Below, in pieces: positions 25,178 to 37,927 of a DNA stretch of 64,000 nt. The first letter of the stretch is position 1, and every line of letters starts with the position of its first letter. The DNA is from Morella rubra (taxonomy: Eukaryota > Streptophyta > Magnoliopsida > Fagales > Myricaceae), in the NCBI GenBank assembly GCA_003952965.2, contig CM025849.1, positions 27,204,621 to 27,268,620 of the forward strand, given 5' to 3'. The notes under the pieces were generated by a model. It searched no databases and was not told the DNA's origin. It was given only the letters and a program-made list of their open reading frames with translations. The translations under genes and the position numbers were made by a program.

Positions 25178-25781
25178 CGTGATTAATTGAGAAGAAGGTC
25201 AGAGAGGAATCTACGGTTGGGGTGAATTACAGTTGTGGATAGCATTGTGATTGGTCAGATAGAAAACAAATTTTCATAAACAATTTGAACGATATTCAAA
25301 TTGTTACAGGGAAACTGAGTTGCTGGAGTAGATTTAGGTGTTTGAACTGTAATTGTAGACAAAGGGATGGACTTTAAGTTCTTTACAGAAACAGACTATA
25401 GATGAAGAAGACGAAGAAGAAGAAGAAGAAGAAGACGGAGGCGATTGAGAATTTGGGACAAGAATGGGGGCCTTTTGGCAATTGTCTCTGAAAAGGTTGA
25501 TTTGTATGTAATAATTAATAACAAATCGGGTCCGAGGAGGGAAAAGATTGGGTCCAAAGGGTACTGATCCAAATATGAAAACTTTGAGGTCGCCGTAACA
25601 AAGAGTAGCCGTAGCGCTTCTGTCATGATCCCCATGCCAGACAGAAGGTTCGTCAAGACGACATTCACGCCTTAACAAACTCAAAACGCCACATGGCATC
25701 GTCTTCCATGAACATGATTGTCCACCAAATATCTGTTAACATGTTTGATAGGAAACGAAACAATAGATATATTTTTTTTTT
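25178..25781. other. Upstream region of the transporter gene
   Basis: A (GAA)n run lies at 25405-25437, within the likely 5' UTR or promoter of the minus-strand transporter. Nothing else was recognised. Confidence 0.4.
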
Positions 25782-27109
25782 GGGATAAATGCCAAATTGA
25801 TCCTTGTGCTATTTGTGAAAATCGATTTGGTCCATGTGAAACAAAAATCATAAAATTAGCCCCATATTTCTTAACTCGTTTGCCGTTGATCCACCCACTC
25901 CAATCCGTTAACTCCATTGCCGAAACCTATTCCATGTAAGCTAAAAAATGCCACTGTTTATCCAACATGCCTTTGCCATGTCACAAAAAACATGACAGCT
26001 CCCTCCTATCCCGCCTAACCCACCTAATACCTTCCCCCACCCACATGAAAACTTTTCTCTAAAGCATTTCTGGTTCACACTTCTCAAACTCTCGTGCCCA
26101 CTTCCAAACCTGTAGAACTTGAGGCTGGGAATGGACGCACTCTGTTTTGCCCTCTAGAAAAAGGTTTGTGCTTCTTTTTTTGTTCTCCAGCATTTCTGCT
26201 TGTTTATCTTTTTTCCTTCCCTTTCACCGGTATTTTACTGCTCATCTTTAACTTTTGCAAGTGTGTTTAATCCTGTCACCTATTCTTTTGAGGCAATGGC
26301 AGGCTGTTAGCGAGAAACATGCATTTGTTCCTCATCCTGCCTTTTTGTTTCATTTTTGTTAAGTAGCTGTTGAGTGGGTTCATTGACTATATAATCTGTT
26401 GGACAATTTGCAGGTAGCTGATCAATTTTACAATATATTGCACAAGCACTGCAACAAAGTGCAGGTTTGCTTCAAGAAACGCATTCTAATGAGGCCCACT
26501 ATAACTCCTAAAGAAAATAAAAACCCAGAAATAGATCGGCCTCATTCAACAAAAATTCAGAAAGCCAATAGAAAGGAAAGCAAGCTTAGACGATATACCA
26601 TATTCATCTTCAACACAAGCAGTGTGGAAGAGTCCAGAAAAGATAGAACCATCGTTGACATGCACGTCAACTGGGAGGCCAATGATGCACACAGTAGCCA
26701 AGATCAAAGCCTCACTCAATGAAGAAGAAGAAGAAGGAGAAGAATAAGAGTTCTCATTGTTTAAGAGCTCTCTGTTACTACCCATATTGCTCTCTATTTT
26801 CTGCTGATCCAATTTGCTCTGTTTCTCTCTGTTCTAGAATTTTTTTGCGCAGTGTGAGCTGGAGTTCGAAGGAGGGGAGAGAGATCTGAAGCAACGCCGG
26901 GCTTCAAAAACGTGGCAAGGCCAAGTTGGATAAACGTGGCATTTTTTAGCTTACATGGAGTGGGTTCCGTCAATAGAGTTAACGGACTAAAGTAGGTGGA
27001 CCAACGGCAAACGAGTTAAAGAATATGAGGACTAATTTTATGATTTTTGTTTTATAGGGACTAAATCGATTTTCTTGAATACCATAAGAACCAATTTGGC
27101 ATTTATCTC
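25782..27109. mobile_element. Mutator-like element with long TIRs carrying gene fragments (Pack-MULE)
   Basis: Imperfect terminal inverted repeats of about 190 bp are at 25782-25975 and 26930-27109. Shared words on the two arms include ATAAATGCCAAATTG, AACAAAAATCATAAAATTAG, AACTCGTTTGCCGTTG and CATGTAAGCTAAAAAATGCC. The flanks are T-rich (TATTTTTTT on both sides), compatible with a 9-bp target duplication blurred by T slippage. There is no transposase, so the element is non-autonomous. The interior carries an ataxin-2-type exon on the minus strand. It also has a second open stretch on the plus strand (about 26080-26163), ending at a donor-like AAAAAGGTTTG. Capture of host gene pieces between MULE ends is known from plants. 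Confidence 0.82.
26599..26785 (-). pseudogene. Captured first exon of an ataxin-2/CID-type gene
   Basis: Translation from the ATG at 26785 gives MGSNRELLNN, a Ser-rich stretch, then SEALILATVCIIGLPVDVHV and NDGSIFSGLFHTACVEDEYG. This is the start of the Sm-like (SM-ATX) domain of plant ataxin-2 homologues (CID3/CID4 group), RNA-binding partners of poly(A)-binding protein. The piece ends at a donor-like site (GAATATG/GTATAT at 26598), so an exon with some intron was taken. The LsmAD and PAM2 parts are missing. It lies wholly inside the Mutator-like element. The frame is open for this exon; whether it is transcribed is unknown. Confidence 0.75.
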
Positions 27110-27252
27110 TATTTTTTTAAACAGAATAGACTAACCTAACCTAGAGGTATGTGTAATTCTCCCATCCTGCATAAACCAAATAATTACAATGTCAAACGCT
27201 CTAAGAGTGATCCCAAAGAGACCAGATATTCAAACTAACTTACGCACACTTA

Positions 27253-27457
27253 GGCTATGTTTGTTTACTAAAATTTTAACCTTTTAAAATTTTAACATAA
27301 TAAAATAATTATAATATAATCTCTCTTTCTATCAAATCATTACTTTTCACTATAATAAACATAAAAAATTCATTCAAATCATCTCTCTCTTCACTTTTTC
27401 ATCAATTCCAATACCTTAAAATTTTAACCTCTAAAATTTTAATACTCAAATACAACC
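27253..27457. mobile_element. Tourist-like MITE (PIF/Harbinger type)
   Basis: This 205-bp AT-rich segment begins GGCTATGTTTGTTTACTAAA and ends TACTCAAATACAACC. The two ends are inverted imperfect copies over about 30 bp. Both sides are flanked by TTA, the 3-bp target duplication of PIF/Harbinger elements. It has no coding capacity. Confidence 0.65.
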
Positions 27458-28002
27458 TTAAATTAATTTCAATATCTGTACAGCTAAAAAAGTACCGAGA
27501 GTTTTTGCAAGGCAAAGAAGTGGTAAATTGAAGAAACATTTTGTGCATTTAGAAAAACAAAAAAAAAAAAAAATTTGTGCAGAGCGTAGCAAAAGATGCA
27601 ACAAGCGTTTAAAGATATTATTTGAAAACAGCAACTAAAAAAGACATATTGGACAAATTAGTCACGTTTAAATTAACAGACGCTTCAATCCACACCCCCC
27701 CAAATTAGAAAACACCTATTACAACAATTTCTCTGCTCCTGGTGAACGTAAGAAAGATCACTAACTCTGTTCTTCATTGTTACAGAGGGCTGGGAAAAAG
27801 GGGAGTAGGAGGGAAAGAAAAGGAGAACCCCGAAGAAAAGAAGAGCGGGGTGTGCCGCGGCGGTGATGGCAAAGACACCCACAAGCCCGAAAGTGGATCT
27901 GTTTTGCCAACGTTAAAGATTTGGACGCTGGTTTGGATCGGCGTGATAGAACCACCTTCGACTCTGGTCAAACGAGCACCAAAATCCGAATTTAACTCCT
28001 TA
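27458..28002. other. 3' flank of the CLO gene
   Basis: This is probably the 3' UTR and downstream sequence of the minus-strand CLO/Snu114 gene. No other gene was recognised. Confidence 0.5.
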
Positions 28003-31000
28003 TCACAACATCTGTTGATGAAGATCAGCTGCCTGCTGAGCCAGTTCTACCATCATGGCCTCGTCAAAGAACTTGTTGATGCTCACATCCTCGCTCATTC
28101 CCTGCCAAATTCAGTGCAAATCCAACGTTATTACAGCTTATAGATCAAAATTATTCTAGAAATTGCATATTCAATAGCAGAGGTATGGTCTCATTTCAGC
28201 AGACAAATTTAAATGATTTTACAGCCTCCCGCGTGAGATCTTTCTCAGGCTGTGCAGTAAATGCAGCGACATGGTATGACAGTAAGAAAATATACCTCTC
28301 CAGATTTTCACCATGTCCATGTCATAAATGATAAATGACAAAAAGCACGCCTATTTCTTGTCAACCATGCTGGTAACCACTTGAAAAGAAAAACATGCAG
28401 ACCACGTCTTTTTCAATTTTGAATTCCTTATCCACTTGAAAACAGCAAAATTGCTTTAGAGCATCTTTTCCTTCAATTTCTTTTTCCATTCTAAAAAATA
28501 AGGCACTCTAAGAGGTACTGAAACAAACAACACATTTCCAAAGCACAGCTGTGGACGGAAAGTGTAAAGCTACAGAAGGAAAAGACGTTTCAGAGCATAT
28601 CTCAAGAAGGCACCCTGGAATGTGTTAAAAGAAAACAAATGGACTTCAAAGCAGGCGAGGGACCAAGAGAGAGTTCAGAATAACATCAGCTGCACTCTTT
28701 GTTATATTCGTCTGAATGAGAGAGAGAGAGAGCAGCAATACCTTTCTACGCCTTGTCTTCACCATAAATTCACGAGCAAGGTGCTGAATTGGTGCTGGTT
28801 CAAGTGGCCGCAGCACAATGCTCTTGTCAAGAGGGTCCCCAGGAACGATAGCCCAATGATCAAACACTGAGAGAGAGAAAGCTTGTCCTTGGGTATGGTA
28901 CCTCAAGTCTGTCTCAAAACCAAACGATTCTATGACAGGTAAAAATGCCTGTAAATCCGTTATGAAGTAAGTTAGGATCCAAATAAAACTTATAAGTATA
29001 TAAATCTTCAACATTTCAATAAAAAAGTCCACCACACTAACCAATGGATACTCTCTTTATCAGTTATCCACACTCTCGTGGTAAGTGTAACACCATCAGC
29101 AATAAAAGCATTTGCCAGAGAATCACTATGTGCAGAATGGTCAGTAAGCAAACCTTAACAATATAAGCCGGGGTCCCTGGTTGAGGAACATCAGCTGTAA
29201 CATGTCCACGCCTGCGAGATAACACGGTGTAGATTGCAGAGACACAGTCGATTGGGGTTTGTATCTGAAACAACAGTATCGCAAATTTAATTTTTTTTAT
29301 AAGTAAGATCATCTCATTAAAATAATAAAATAAAAAGGTGAAGACAGTACAAAGGTTGTACTGAATTCACTTAAAACATACAAGTGAGAAAGCTAATAAT
29401 ATCCTGGTAGTCTAGAAAAGGACCCCCCCACATGGCATTAACCCACAAGAACAGAAAATGCGAAAAACAGTATCACAAACTTAGTTGCAGCTCCAAGTTC
29501 ATTTCTCAAACATAAGTCATATCTAAGAACAGTTATTGTTCGTCAGACTCCTCATTACAATGCAAGTTAAAGAAGAAAGAGCATTTACTTAGACTCGCAT
29601 GTACAGCTTCAAAACTTTACACATGTTTTAGTGCAGTAGCATTAGAGCTATTAAGGCAGACTTAAGAAGACTATAACAAGAACTTAAAATTAAAGTTCTG
29701 GTCAATTCTCATTCCAGGATCAACGCAGTAACCACCATTTTCGTTCCTCAGTTGCACAAAAGAAACAGCAAATCAGGTACGTTGCTTAAAAATGAAATTT
29801 TATGCTGATAAGATAAAAGTTGAAAGCATTAACCTCCACATAATACATTGGTTCCATAAGGCGTGGGGTCGCCATAAGGAAAGCTGAATAAGCCACACGT
29901 CGAGCAGTGGGAATGATTTGACCGGATCCTCGATGCAGTGGCTCAGGTGCAATCCTTGCATCAACTATCTTGAACTTAACATTCCTGATGGGTTCATCAC
30001 AAAGGGGTCCCTCTCGAGCACCCCATTGAAATCTGTTCAAAATACACAAAGCCATTAATAGTGAGCTTAAACTCAGACAGTGAACAGAAAAGAAATGATC
30101 ATTTAGCTTACCCCTGAACAATGGAATCCTTGACAGCATTCAGCAAGTTCTTGTCAACTTCCCCCGAGAGTGTGTCATCCAATAGAATGTTAGGGCCCTG
30201 CATGCACGGGATTTTATCAAATGAGCGCTCAGAAATCTAAATGAGGGGCATGAAATCCAAGACTTCAATATCTTTGTAAAGGGGATAATTGTTTAATGTT
30301 GGTTTAAGACATAAAAGAGCATCGGAATAGAAGCCATCAGCCAAGACAAATAAGAAAGCAATAAAATTGGCATTGCTTGCCTTCTGGTTATATAAAGAAA
30401 AACGTAAATATACACGGTGGCACACACTTTAGATGTGCTCATAAGGGCCAACTGCCGTTATGGACTCTAGAGCAAGGAGATACAAATCATAGCTCGACTG
30501 GAGGAAATCAATTACCTGCTTGTCAGGGCCAAATGCCCAGATGGACCTTGAAGCAAGTACATCCCAATGATAATTCTTCTCAAAGAATTCGCCAATCATT
30601 TTTCGATTCCAATCAATGCTTACAGCACCATTCTCAATCTTCTCTGCAAGCCCACTTTCCAAAGGCTCTGCAATCTAAGAATTAAAGAGAAGTGGTATAA
30701 GTGACTGTATTGCACGAAGAGTGTTGCTTAATGGTTCTCAATAGCACCAAGATCAAATGACACTCGGACAGCTTCCCTACCATCGTTATTTTATTCTTTT
30801 TGTTTGGTGTTTCAGCAAAACATTTCATTGATGAGGACTCCACCACAGTTTCACAGAATGAAACAACAGGATCCGCAACCTACATTTTGAGTGGAACAAA
30901 TTAAGCAAACACAAGCCCATCAGCACGGAGTACACCCCACATAAAAGCAGAACAAAAGATTTGGAAAAAAAAAGAGATAAGAAATGGTATATAGAATATA

Positions 31001-33642
31001 AAAGAGGCATGAGGATGTAGATACCTTGACTTCAACTTCAGAATAAAGCTCCCTAAGATCCTTCATGATTGAATCTAAGTACAGCTCTCCTGTACCTAAA
31101 ATAGTGTGCTCCCCAGACTCCTCAACTTTAGTTATGGCTAGAGGGTAGCTCTTGCTGATCTTCCTAAGACCCTCCACCATTTTAGGCAGCTCACTTGGAT
31201 TTAAAGGCTCAGTAGCTGTTTTCACAACTGGAAGAGTGTTGAACTGAAGAGGCCGGCATATGTAGACATCCTCATAACGGGCCAGATCCTCATCACAGAG
31301 AGTAGCAGTTTTCATAATGGAAGCATCCACACCTTCAATGAGAACCCAAGAACCAGCAGGAGCCTCAGCTATCGGTGTCCTATCTCGAGCTTGATAAACC
31401 CATAATTTCGTTACTTCTTTTACTGTCATGTCCTCCTCATCATCTGGGGAATAGCCTTCTCCTAAAACACGTACAGTCTGTCCTGTCCTAATCCTACCAC
31501 TGTAGACCCTACCAAAAGCATCAAAGACACTACAGTCTGACTTGGGATACAGCTTGGTCACATTAACAATTAAGGGCCCATCAGGGTCACAATTCTTCAT
31601 GGCCTTGTAGATCATAGAGTCTTTTGGTCCGGTATATATGTGATCCACCTTCCTTGCTGCAGCAGCCTTGGGGGAAGGTATATGCTGAACCAGCATATCA
31701 GTAAAGCCTGAGGAATGACCAAAAACTGAGCTACAAGCCAGTCTAAGCAAAGGCCTGACATTTAATTTATAAGCTGCATTGGGAAGAGTGACACCAAATT
31801 CTGCAAGGGTGGATTCCACACTCTTTTTATGTTCACCAATGACTTGGCTATAGATTTTGTAAAGGGGTTCAAGTACAAACTGTACAAAAGATCTTTCCCC
31901 TCCACCTGCAGGGGGTTTCTTCCTAAAAACTCGTGCATCCGGATGATAATAGAAATCTCCCCAAAGCCGAGACGCAAACTTGTCAGCATCAAACGGGATA
32001 CCATGGAGTTTCACATATAGTTTTGCAAATGATTGCAAAGTAAAGGACCATCCCGCTGTACCACTTGCAAAGCAAACATTCCCAGCGGTGGGATCGACAA
32101 CTGGAACATTCCCAACATGATAACTGGCAGCAGATATGTTGTTGTTAATGACTTCCAGAGTATGTCTTAGCTTAAAGTAAGCATCCTTTGGGGGCAGTTT
32201 AAGTTCTGTTATCAGCCTGTCAACCTAACCAAAAAGTTTGATGTAAGGATTCATGGAAATTTGGACGCTTAAAGCTTAATTTTAAAAAAAAAAGATCATA
32301 AAACTGATCAAGGTTCCAAATTCACACAGGGGTGTGCGCGTAAGTGCACATTACTTAAGTGGCCCCCCACGCAGGGGATAGGGGAAAACAGAGACAGAAT
32401 TACCTTATTAATTACAACTACAATTGGCAGGCGCTCCTGGATTGCATGTCGTATAGCCCTCTCAGTATTCACCTGTTTATCACCGAAGATAGTAAATAAA
32501 AATATCAAGCAGTCATATCTTGTTTGCACAGATTCTGCTACGATAAAGAGTAGCTATTCATTTAGCTCACCAAAACTGACGGCAACTGATATAGACAAAT
32601 AAAAGACATGGTTGACCACCATACAGCATATTGGTTCATCCTTCTAATATGCCAGGGTTTGCGAAATCAACTTCCCAATCTCCTGTCTATATAAGTGGCC
32701 GTAACCAGGTAAATACAATCTCAGATTTCAAACCTCATGCTTAAAATACTCTTCAGTGTCTAATGGACATTAAAAAGATAAATAGAATTTTGTTTCAGAG
32801 ACAAGAAAAATATCCAGAGGTTTTGTCTAGACAAAAGCCCTAAAACATCAGAGTATATGACCTGTAAACAGTTTGGATAGAAGAAGAAAATTACTTACCA
32901 TTACTCCTTCAGCAGCATCCACAATCAATACGGCACCATCAGCTAGTCTGAGAGCAGCAGTCATTTCATCAGAGAAATTAACATGCCCAGGGGCGTCCAT
33001 GATGTTACACAAGTAAGATTTTGAGTTGCTATCCTCAAGAACAAGTGACATTGGAATCGCCTTAATTGATATCCTTCTCTCTTGTTCATCAATTCTTGTA
33101 TCTGTGTACCTCATATGTTTCTCACTATGTGCATTGAATGTGGACATATGATGTGTTTGCTCAATCAACATATCCATGAAGACAGTTTTCCCATGCTGAA
33201 GGTGTCCAACAAGGGCAACATTCCGAACCAGAGTGGGATTTGACATGAGGCCCACAAGAAATTGGGTTGGGACATACATCGAAGAATCCTTCACCCCAAC
33301 CTCAAACTTGATATTCCTAACAGGTTTAATTATTGGTTGCTCCAAGGATTGCTCATCTTCATCCATAACCAATGTTTCGACATCTTCACCATAAACCTCT
33401 TCGGCAGTCGGGTAGTACTTTTTGTCCTCAGCAAGGACAATCTGGTTATCCATATCAATATCATTTGAGGCTGTCATCCACCCATTTGAAGCAGCAGCTG
33501 CATCCTCACCATCTGATGCCTCGGTGTCTTCAGCGGGCCTGTCTGGAAGATCTTCATCTTCATCCTCTCTGTCGCTCTCTTGGTCAGACTCAATTTCAGG
33601 TCCAATATAGTTTCCAAACTCGTCATATAAACTATCGTCCAT
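28003..33642 (-). CDS. CLO: 116-kDa U5 snRNP GTPase (Snu114/CLO/GFA1)
   Basis: A 990-aa EF-2-like GTPase of the U5 snRNP and tri-snRNP. It controls spliceosome activation and disassembly in the nucleus. Coding exons (minus): 33642-32899, 32472-32404, 32224-31025, 30879-30781, 30674-30516, 30197-30112, 30032-29834, 29264-29154, 28948-28742 and 28101-28003, summing to 2973 nt. An acidic N-terminus (residues 1-100) precedes the GTP-binding domain: P-loop GHLQHGKT (146-153), [11 protein letters not shown] and NKVDRL. Domains II to V follow as in EF-2, with the C-terminal marker [20 protein letters not shown] and the tail [20 protein letters not shown]. All domains look intact and the length matches the plant family (about 985-990 aa). 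A 5' UTR intron is likely (donor CAG/GTGCGT at about 34213, acceptor at 33659). It is probably essential and single-copy. Confidence 0.95.
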
Positions 33643-33658
33643 TTTCTATTCTTCAAAT

Positions 33659-34213
33659 CTGCATATTGCATTAGCAATAAAAGCTCCTTAACAAAGTTCC
33701 TCATACTGAAATTCAACTCTTACAAAGCCTGGCCTAGAATTTACTCAAATCGAAAGCCACATAGAGTGGGTTTCTGATCTGCAAAATCTTGCTCCTTTAC
33801 ACTTACTTTGGAAAAACCCTACATATCTTTCGAAAAACTTCTCCTAAATTTTTTTGCTGTAGTGAGAGTCGAACACTTAAATATTCGAGAATAGTCTCTT
33901 CCACTAAAAATGAAGCACACCCTTTATTATTACATATTCTAAAAACCTTTTTTTTTCAGTACTAAAACTAAAAGTAAAAAGAAGAACCCAGGTCGTCCAA
34001 CAGGTGTCAAATCTAGTAAAACTGTCAAATGGACTCAAAATTTCCTGAACTTTTTAGCTTCACAGTGCCTAAACACAAAAAAAAAAACCAACACTCGGTC
34101 TCTAAATGAAATAGGTCATCGATATTATGAAAGAAATGAGAGTATGTCACCTGCAAAACTCAATACTAGTACAAACAAAGAAAGAGAGAAATTGTAGGAA
34201 AAGAATTACGCAC
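33659..34213 (-). other. Probable 5' UTR intron of CLO
   Basis: On the minus strand CTCTTCAG/GTGCGTAATT gives a donor at about 34212. TATGCAG at 33662-33659 gives an acceptor 16 nt before the ATG. A (GAA)n/(GGA)n run at 34258-34290 would lie in the non-coding first exon. Confidence 0.5.
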
Positions 34214-36317
34214 CTGAAGAGAGCAAAACGCTTAGAAGTCTACGAGCAGCTACTACCAGAAGAAGAAGAAGAAGGAGGAGGAGGAGTAAAATGAGGAAAG
34301 GATTTCAAGGAGAGAGAGCGGGCGGGAGGGAGGGTTTATCAGAGAGGTTCCGAGATTCTACGAGAGTTTCATTTCCTTTATCGTTTTTGTTTTTGTTTTG
34401 TTTTGTTTTTGGTAATTGGCAATTTTGCTCTTCCAGGCGGCCAAGAATGCTGGGCATGGTAATTGGGCCTAAGTTGTGAACCCCAGAGCCCATCGATCCC
34501 AGCCCTTTGCTCTAAAAAATGCAAAACAAAAAAGAACAGAAAAAGCACAAGAAAACGATAACCGAAGTCGTACACTCTCTATCGGGCTCGGCTTGAGGAA
34601 ACCATGAGTTTATTCATCTTTTTTTTTTTGCCGTGTTTGTGTTTAAGAAAGTTCTAAATTACAAACGTTCATGTTATCTAACTATACTGTAGATACGAAG
34701 GATTGTATGAATTTGGTACAAATTTTATAAAGCTATGCATTTTCCGATTAGCTGTGCAGTGTGTTTTGACGGTTTCTCAAATTTAAGCATTTTGTAGATT
34801 TTTTTTTTTTTATGTCTTTGAACTCAAAAGGCCAAAACAAACTAAATTTTGTGTTAGTAAAAACACACCGTGTTGTTTTAAAGGGAAAAATATCATATTT
34901 TAAATGTAATTCGGAATCGGGTAAGTGGACTCCAAATCCTACTGCTACTCCGATCAGCCCGACTACATCGGATCGGAGTCGAGTTCGGAGTGATTTGAGG
35001 GTCATTTTGCACAGCCCCACTACGGAAGAACATCACTAATTTGACCCTACAGAAGCGAGAGAAGTATGGTTGTCCTTATAATTAGTACTCTTAGAAGGAA
35101 AAGAAAAAACAAAAAGAAAGAAAAGAGTTGTGGATTCGTGCTGATACATTTATGCTTTTTAAGTGGTGTGAAGAAAACAGTTTTATGGTGAGTTTTTGGT
35201 ATTGTACGCTCCATACCAAACTGAGGGATTAAATGAATGTGGGTAGAAATATCTCCTGCTAAACACAGCCCATTGTTACCCTTTTGTGCACTGCAGAATT
35301 CTATTGTTTGATGGATTTAAAGATGAAAATGACTTCGTGATGATTCACTTTTATCACAAATTTCAACCTTGAAGGCAATGGTTTTATACGAACTTAATTA
35401 TGAGCGAGAATGTTTAGAAGTTCCTTTGATGGTGATGTTGATTGGGTTAGTAACTTGCTGTTCTGATAGGATATGTCAGAGGTTAAGAAAATAGAAGAAA
35501 TTAAGGACTTTAGAGCTTTCAAGGAAAACAAACAGTAGATGATAGCAACTACTAATGCCATTAGATGTTTCCCTAAACTTTAGAGGGTTTTGAAATAAGG
35601 TCTGACTGTGGTGTGTATATGATCTTCTCCAAATTCTTGTTGATTTTCAACAAATTACTCAGCACATATGGAGTGAGTTTTTGGGTTCAATTCTTACGAC
35701 AAATCCAAATTTTTATTAAGTAAGATAGGACAAAGCAGACAAGGTTGAGGCTTGGTTCCCCTAGTAAGCTAAGAAATACAAAAGGGTTAAAGAGGAAGGT
35801 CTGTTTATGAAAATAAGAAACTTTTGGAGCGAATTAATGGTGGAGGAAGAAGAACAGAAGAGTTTATTGTGCTTGTTTATTTTTCAATCCTCTTTGACTA
35901 TTTTGTTTTTCCCACAAATCACAAGTCATGCCCTTTCCCAGAACCGTGGAGTTTGTTCCACTCAGAGGGCCAGAATCACATTAGAACACTTCAATTTTTA
36001 TGTATGTTTGTTTATGAAAGCCAAACTGGTAAGCAGAATGAATTAGCTTCGCTTTTGGAGCTTGCCGTAAACAGGGGCCTGTGGATCTCCTCCACTTCGC
36101 AAAGATCATTAGAATCAAATGATAAATATCTAAAAAGAATGAGCCATAGCAGAAGAAGAAGGATAGCCAACATACTGGGTACTCCATTTATTATAGTAGT
36201 TACAGAGCAAAGCTAAGAACATAGTCATAAGCACATGCTCTTCTCCACCAAACTACAGTCCAGTTCTTCACACATGACATGATACTAGATGTACACATAC
36301 ACTTCAAGCCAATCTAA
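34214..36317. other. Intergenic upstream of CLO
   Basis: This contains the CLO promoter; TGGGCC- and GCCCA-type motifs lie near 34465-34490. Beyond it is spacer in which no gene or repeat with clear ends was recognised. Open frames at 35807-36216 have no family features. Confidence 0.4.
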
Positions 36318-36527
36318 TTAGGGGTGGTGATGAGGAGGATGAGGTCTGTGTGGGTCATGAGGGCCCGGCGGAGGTGCATGAGGACCCGGAGGAGGAGGAG
36401 GGCCATGATGAGGAGGAGGCGGTTCATGATGAGGCGGCCCTGGAGGCGGTGGAGGCTGATGCGGTGGCCCGTGGTGTGGCGGCCCATGTGGGTGGTGAGG
36501 GTCGTGTGGTGGTGGAGGGTTGTGCAT
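36318..36527 (-). CDS. His/Pro-rich microprotein 1
   Basis: A single-exon frame of 69 aa made almost only of His, Pro, Gly and a few acidic residues: MHNPPPPHDPHHPHGPPHHG at the start, GPHAPPPGPHDPHRPHPPHH near the end. An in-frame TAA lies upstream, so the start is fixed. A TATA box (TATATAAG, about 36627-36620) sits some 93 bp before the ATG. A second gene of the same design lies 1.6 kb away on the same strand. Their coding parts and the sequence around the stop codon agree, whereas the spacers do not. Such conservation supports real genes. The function is not known; His-rich peptides may bind metal ions, which is inference. There is no signal peptide. Confidence 0.6.
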   Translation of the reverse strand: MHNPPPPHDPHHPHGPPHHGPPHQPPPPPGPPHHEPPPPHHGPPPPPGPHAPPPGPHDPHRPHPPHHHP

Positions 36528-36619
36528 CTTCTCGCTACTTCGTTATTCTTCTCCCTCCTGTCTTGGATGCCTTCTCTGGGTGCCCCCAAGGGTGTGAGAA
36601 CTTAACAAGGTTAGTGAGC

Positions 36620-36627
36620 TTATATAA
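36620..36627 (-). promoter_or_regulatory. TATA box of His/Pro microprotein 1
   Basis: TATATAAG read on the minus strand, about 93 bp before the start codon. The spacing resembles that of the more distal TATA box of the paralogue. Confidence 0.5.
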
Positions 36628-36630
36628 TAG

Positions 36631-37927
36631 CAAGGGTGTCACCTAAACGTCAATCGTAATATCTACCCGCACGATATGCAGCAGCAGCACCAATATGTTT
36701 GTCAATTTTAAAACTTTGATTTCAATCTGTGTGGTGGTGAATATATTATCCATTTGAATACGGCCATGAAATTCTCAACTTTTTACAAAATTCAAGGACA
36801 GATGGGAAGGTGATGTCTCGTCGTCATGCCACCTCTTGTTGTCTTGGTGGGTGGGGAGGTTCTTCTCTCAGGTCTATTATTGCCACCAAGTGATCCACAG
36901 TCACATGATTCTATTGAATACGACACGCTACTTTATGAAGTTGAATTTCCCGAGAGGGTAAAGTGTATCAGGTTGGTGGCAGAGGCTAATTTCTGGACTT
37001 TTTTTTGTCTCAGCCCATCAAACTTTAGAGCCACCTTATACATGAGAACATCGGTTTTTCTTTTACTGTTTTAGCTTCAAAACAGAGCTTCATGAAATTC
37101 CACCAACTTTTGGCCTTGGAAATAGAGCACTTAACCCAGGCCGAAGCTTGTCCTCATCACAAGAGGCAAATTCAAAGGAAGGGGAGACTGATAACTGGCA
37201 CAGCTAGCGTCTAAGAACTAAAAGGGGGGTCTAATAAGCTAATCAAAGTTGCTGTGCATGCCCAAATATGTGGATTGTGCTTCGCATTCGTCAGAATGAA
37301 TTGTTGGTGTCAGTTCTCAGTTGACTGGCGAGGTTTGCTGTTAGGGAATTTGGAGTTTAAAGTAGGAAATGATCCTTGAACACTTTAAAGACGCGCCTGT
37401 ACATGGTGATTACTTGCAAGGGCTTGTTTCTTCCATATTCGATAGAGGAGATGCAAAAGCCATGGCACTTTCCTTCCTTGAAAAGGTAGAAATTGGTTAG
37501 TTTTGGACTCCTGACTGAACCATATTGGGTGACTTTTAGTTTAAAACTCTCGATCATATTGCCCAACCAAAAGAAAGAAAGGACCAAAAAGGAAAAAAAA
37601 GAGAGAGAAGGAAATCGCCATTTTAACAGAGCTCAAGTTATAATACATGATAGTTCTCATTTTATTCTGACAACAATCATATCATAGTTTCTCCATAGAT
37701 GGTTTTTCATGTTTTTTTTCCACTGGATGATCAACATGTCACATATAGCGCAAAGTGAAAAGTGTAAGAATCTAAGATGGTAGTGCAAAACGCATACAAG
37801 TAATACCAATAGGACGAAAAAAAGCCAGTAGCATAAACTATATATAGGTTACATTATTGGCCGCTAGCTAGTTCTTTACTTCTTACACTATCAGGATACA
37901 CAATATTTATGCTTCGAGCCAATATGA
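36631..37927. other. Spacer between the microprotein genes
   Basis: No coding region with family features. An open frame at 36826-37074 on plus is considered chance. The 3' end of microprotein gene 2 lies at the right border. Confidence 0.4.

Noticed and set aside
35807-36216. Overlapping open frames of 79 and 130 aa on plus
   Set aside because: No family motif, odd composition and no promoter or splice context. Considered chance.
36324-36646. Arg/Trp/Met-rich and Glu/Ala-rich frames opposite the His/Pro gene
   Set aside because: They are the mirror of the repetitive His/Pro coding strand. The same happens opposite the second copy.
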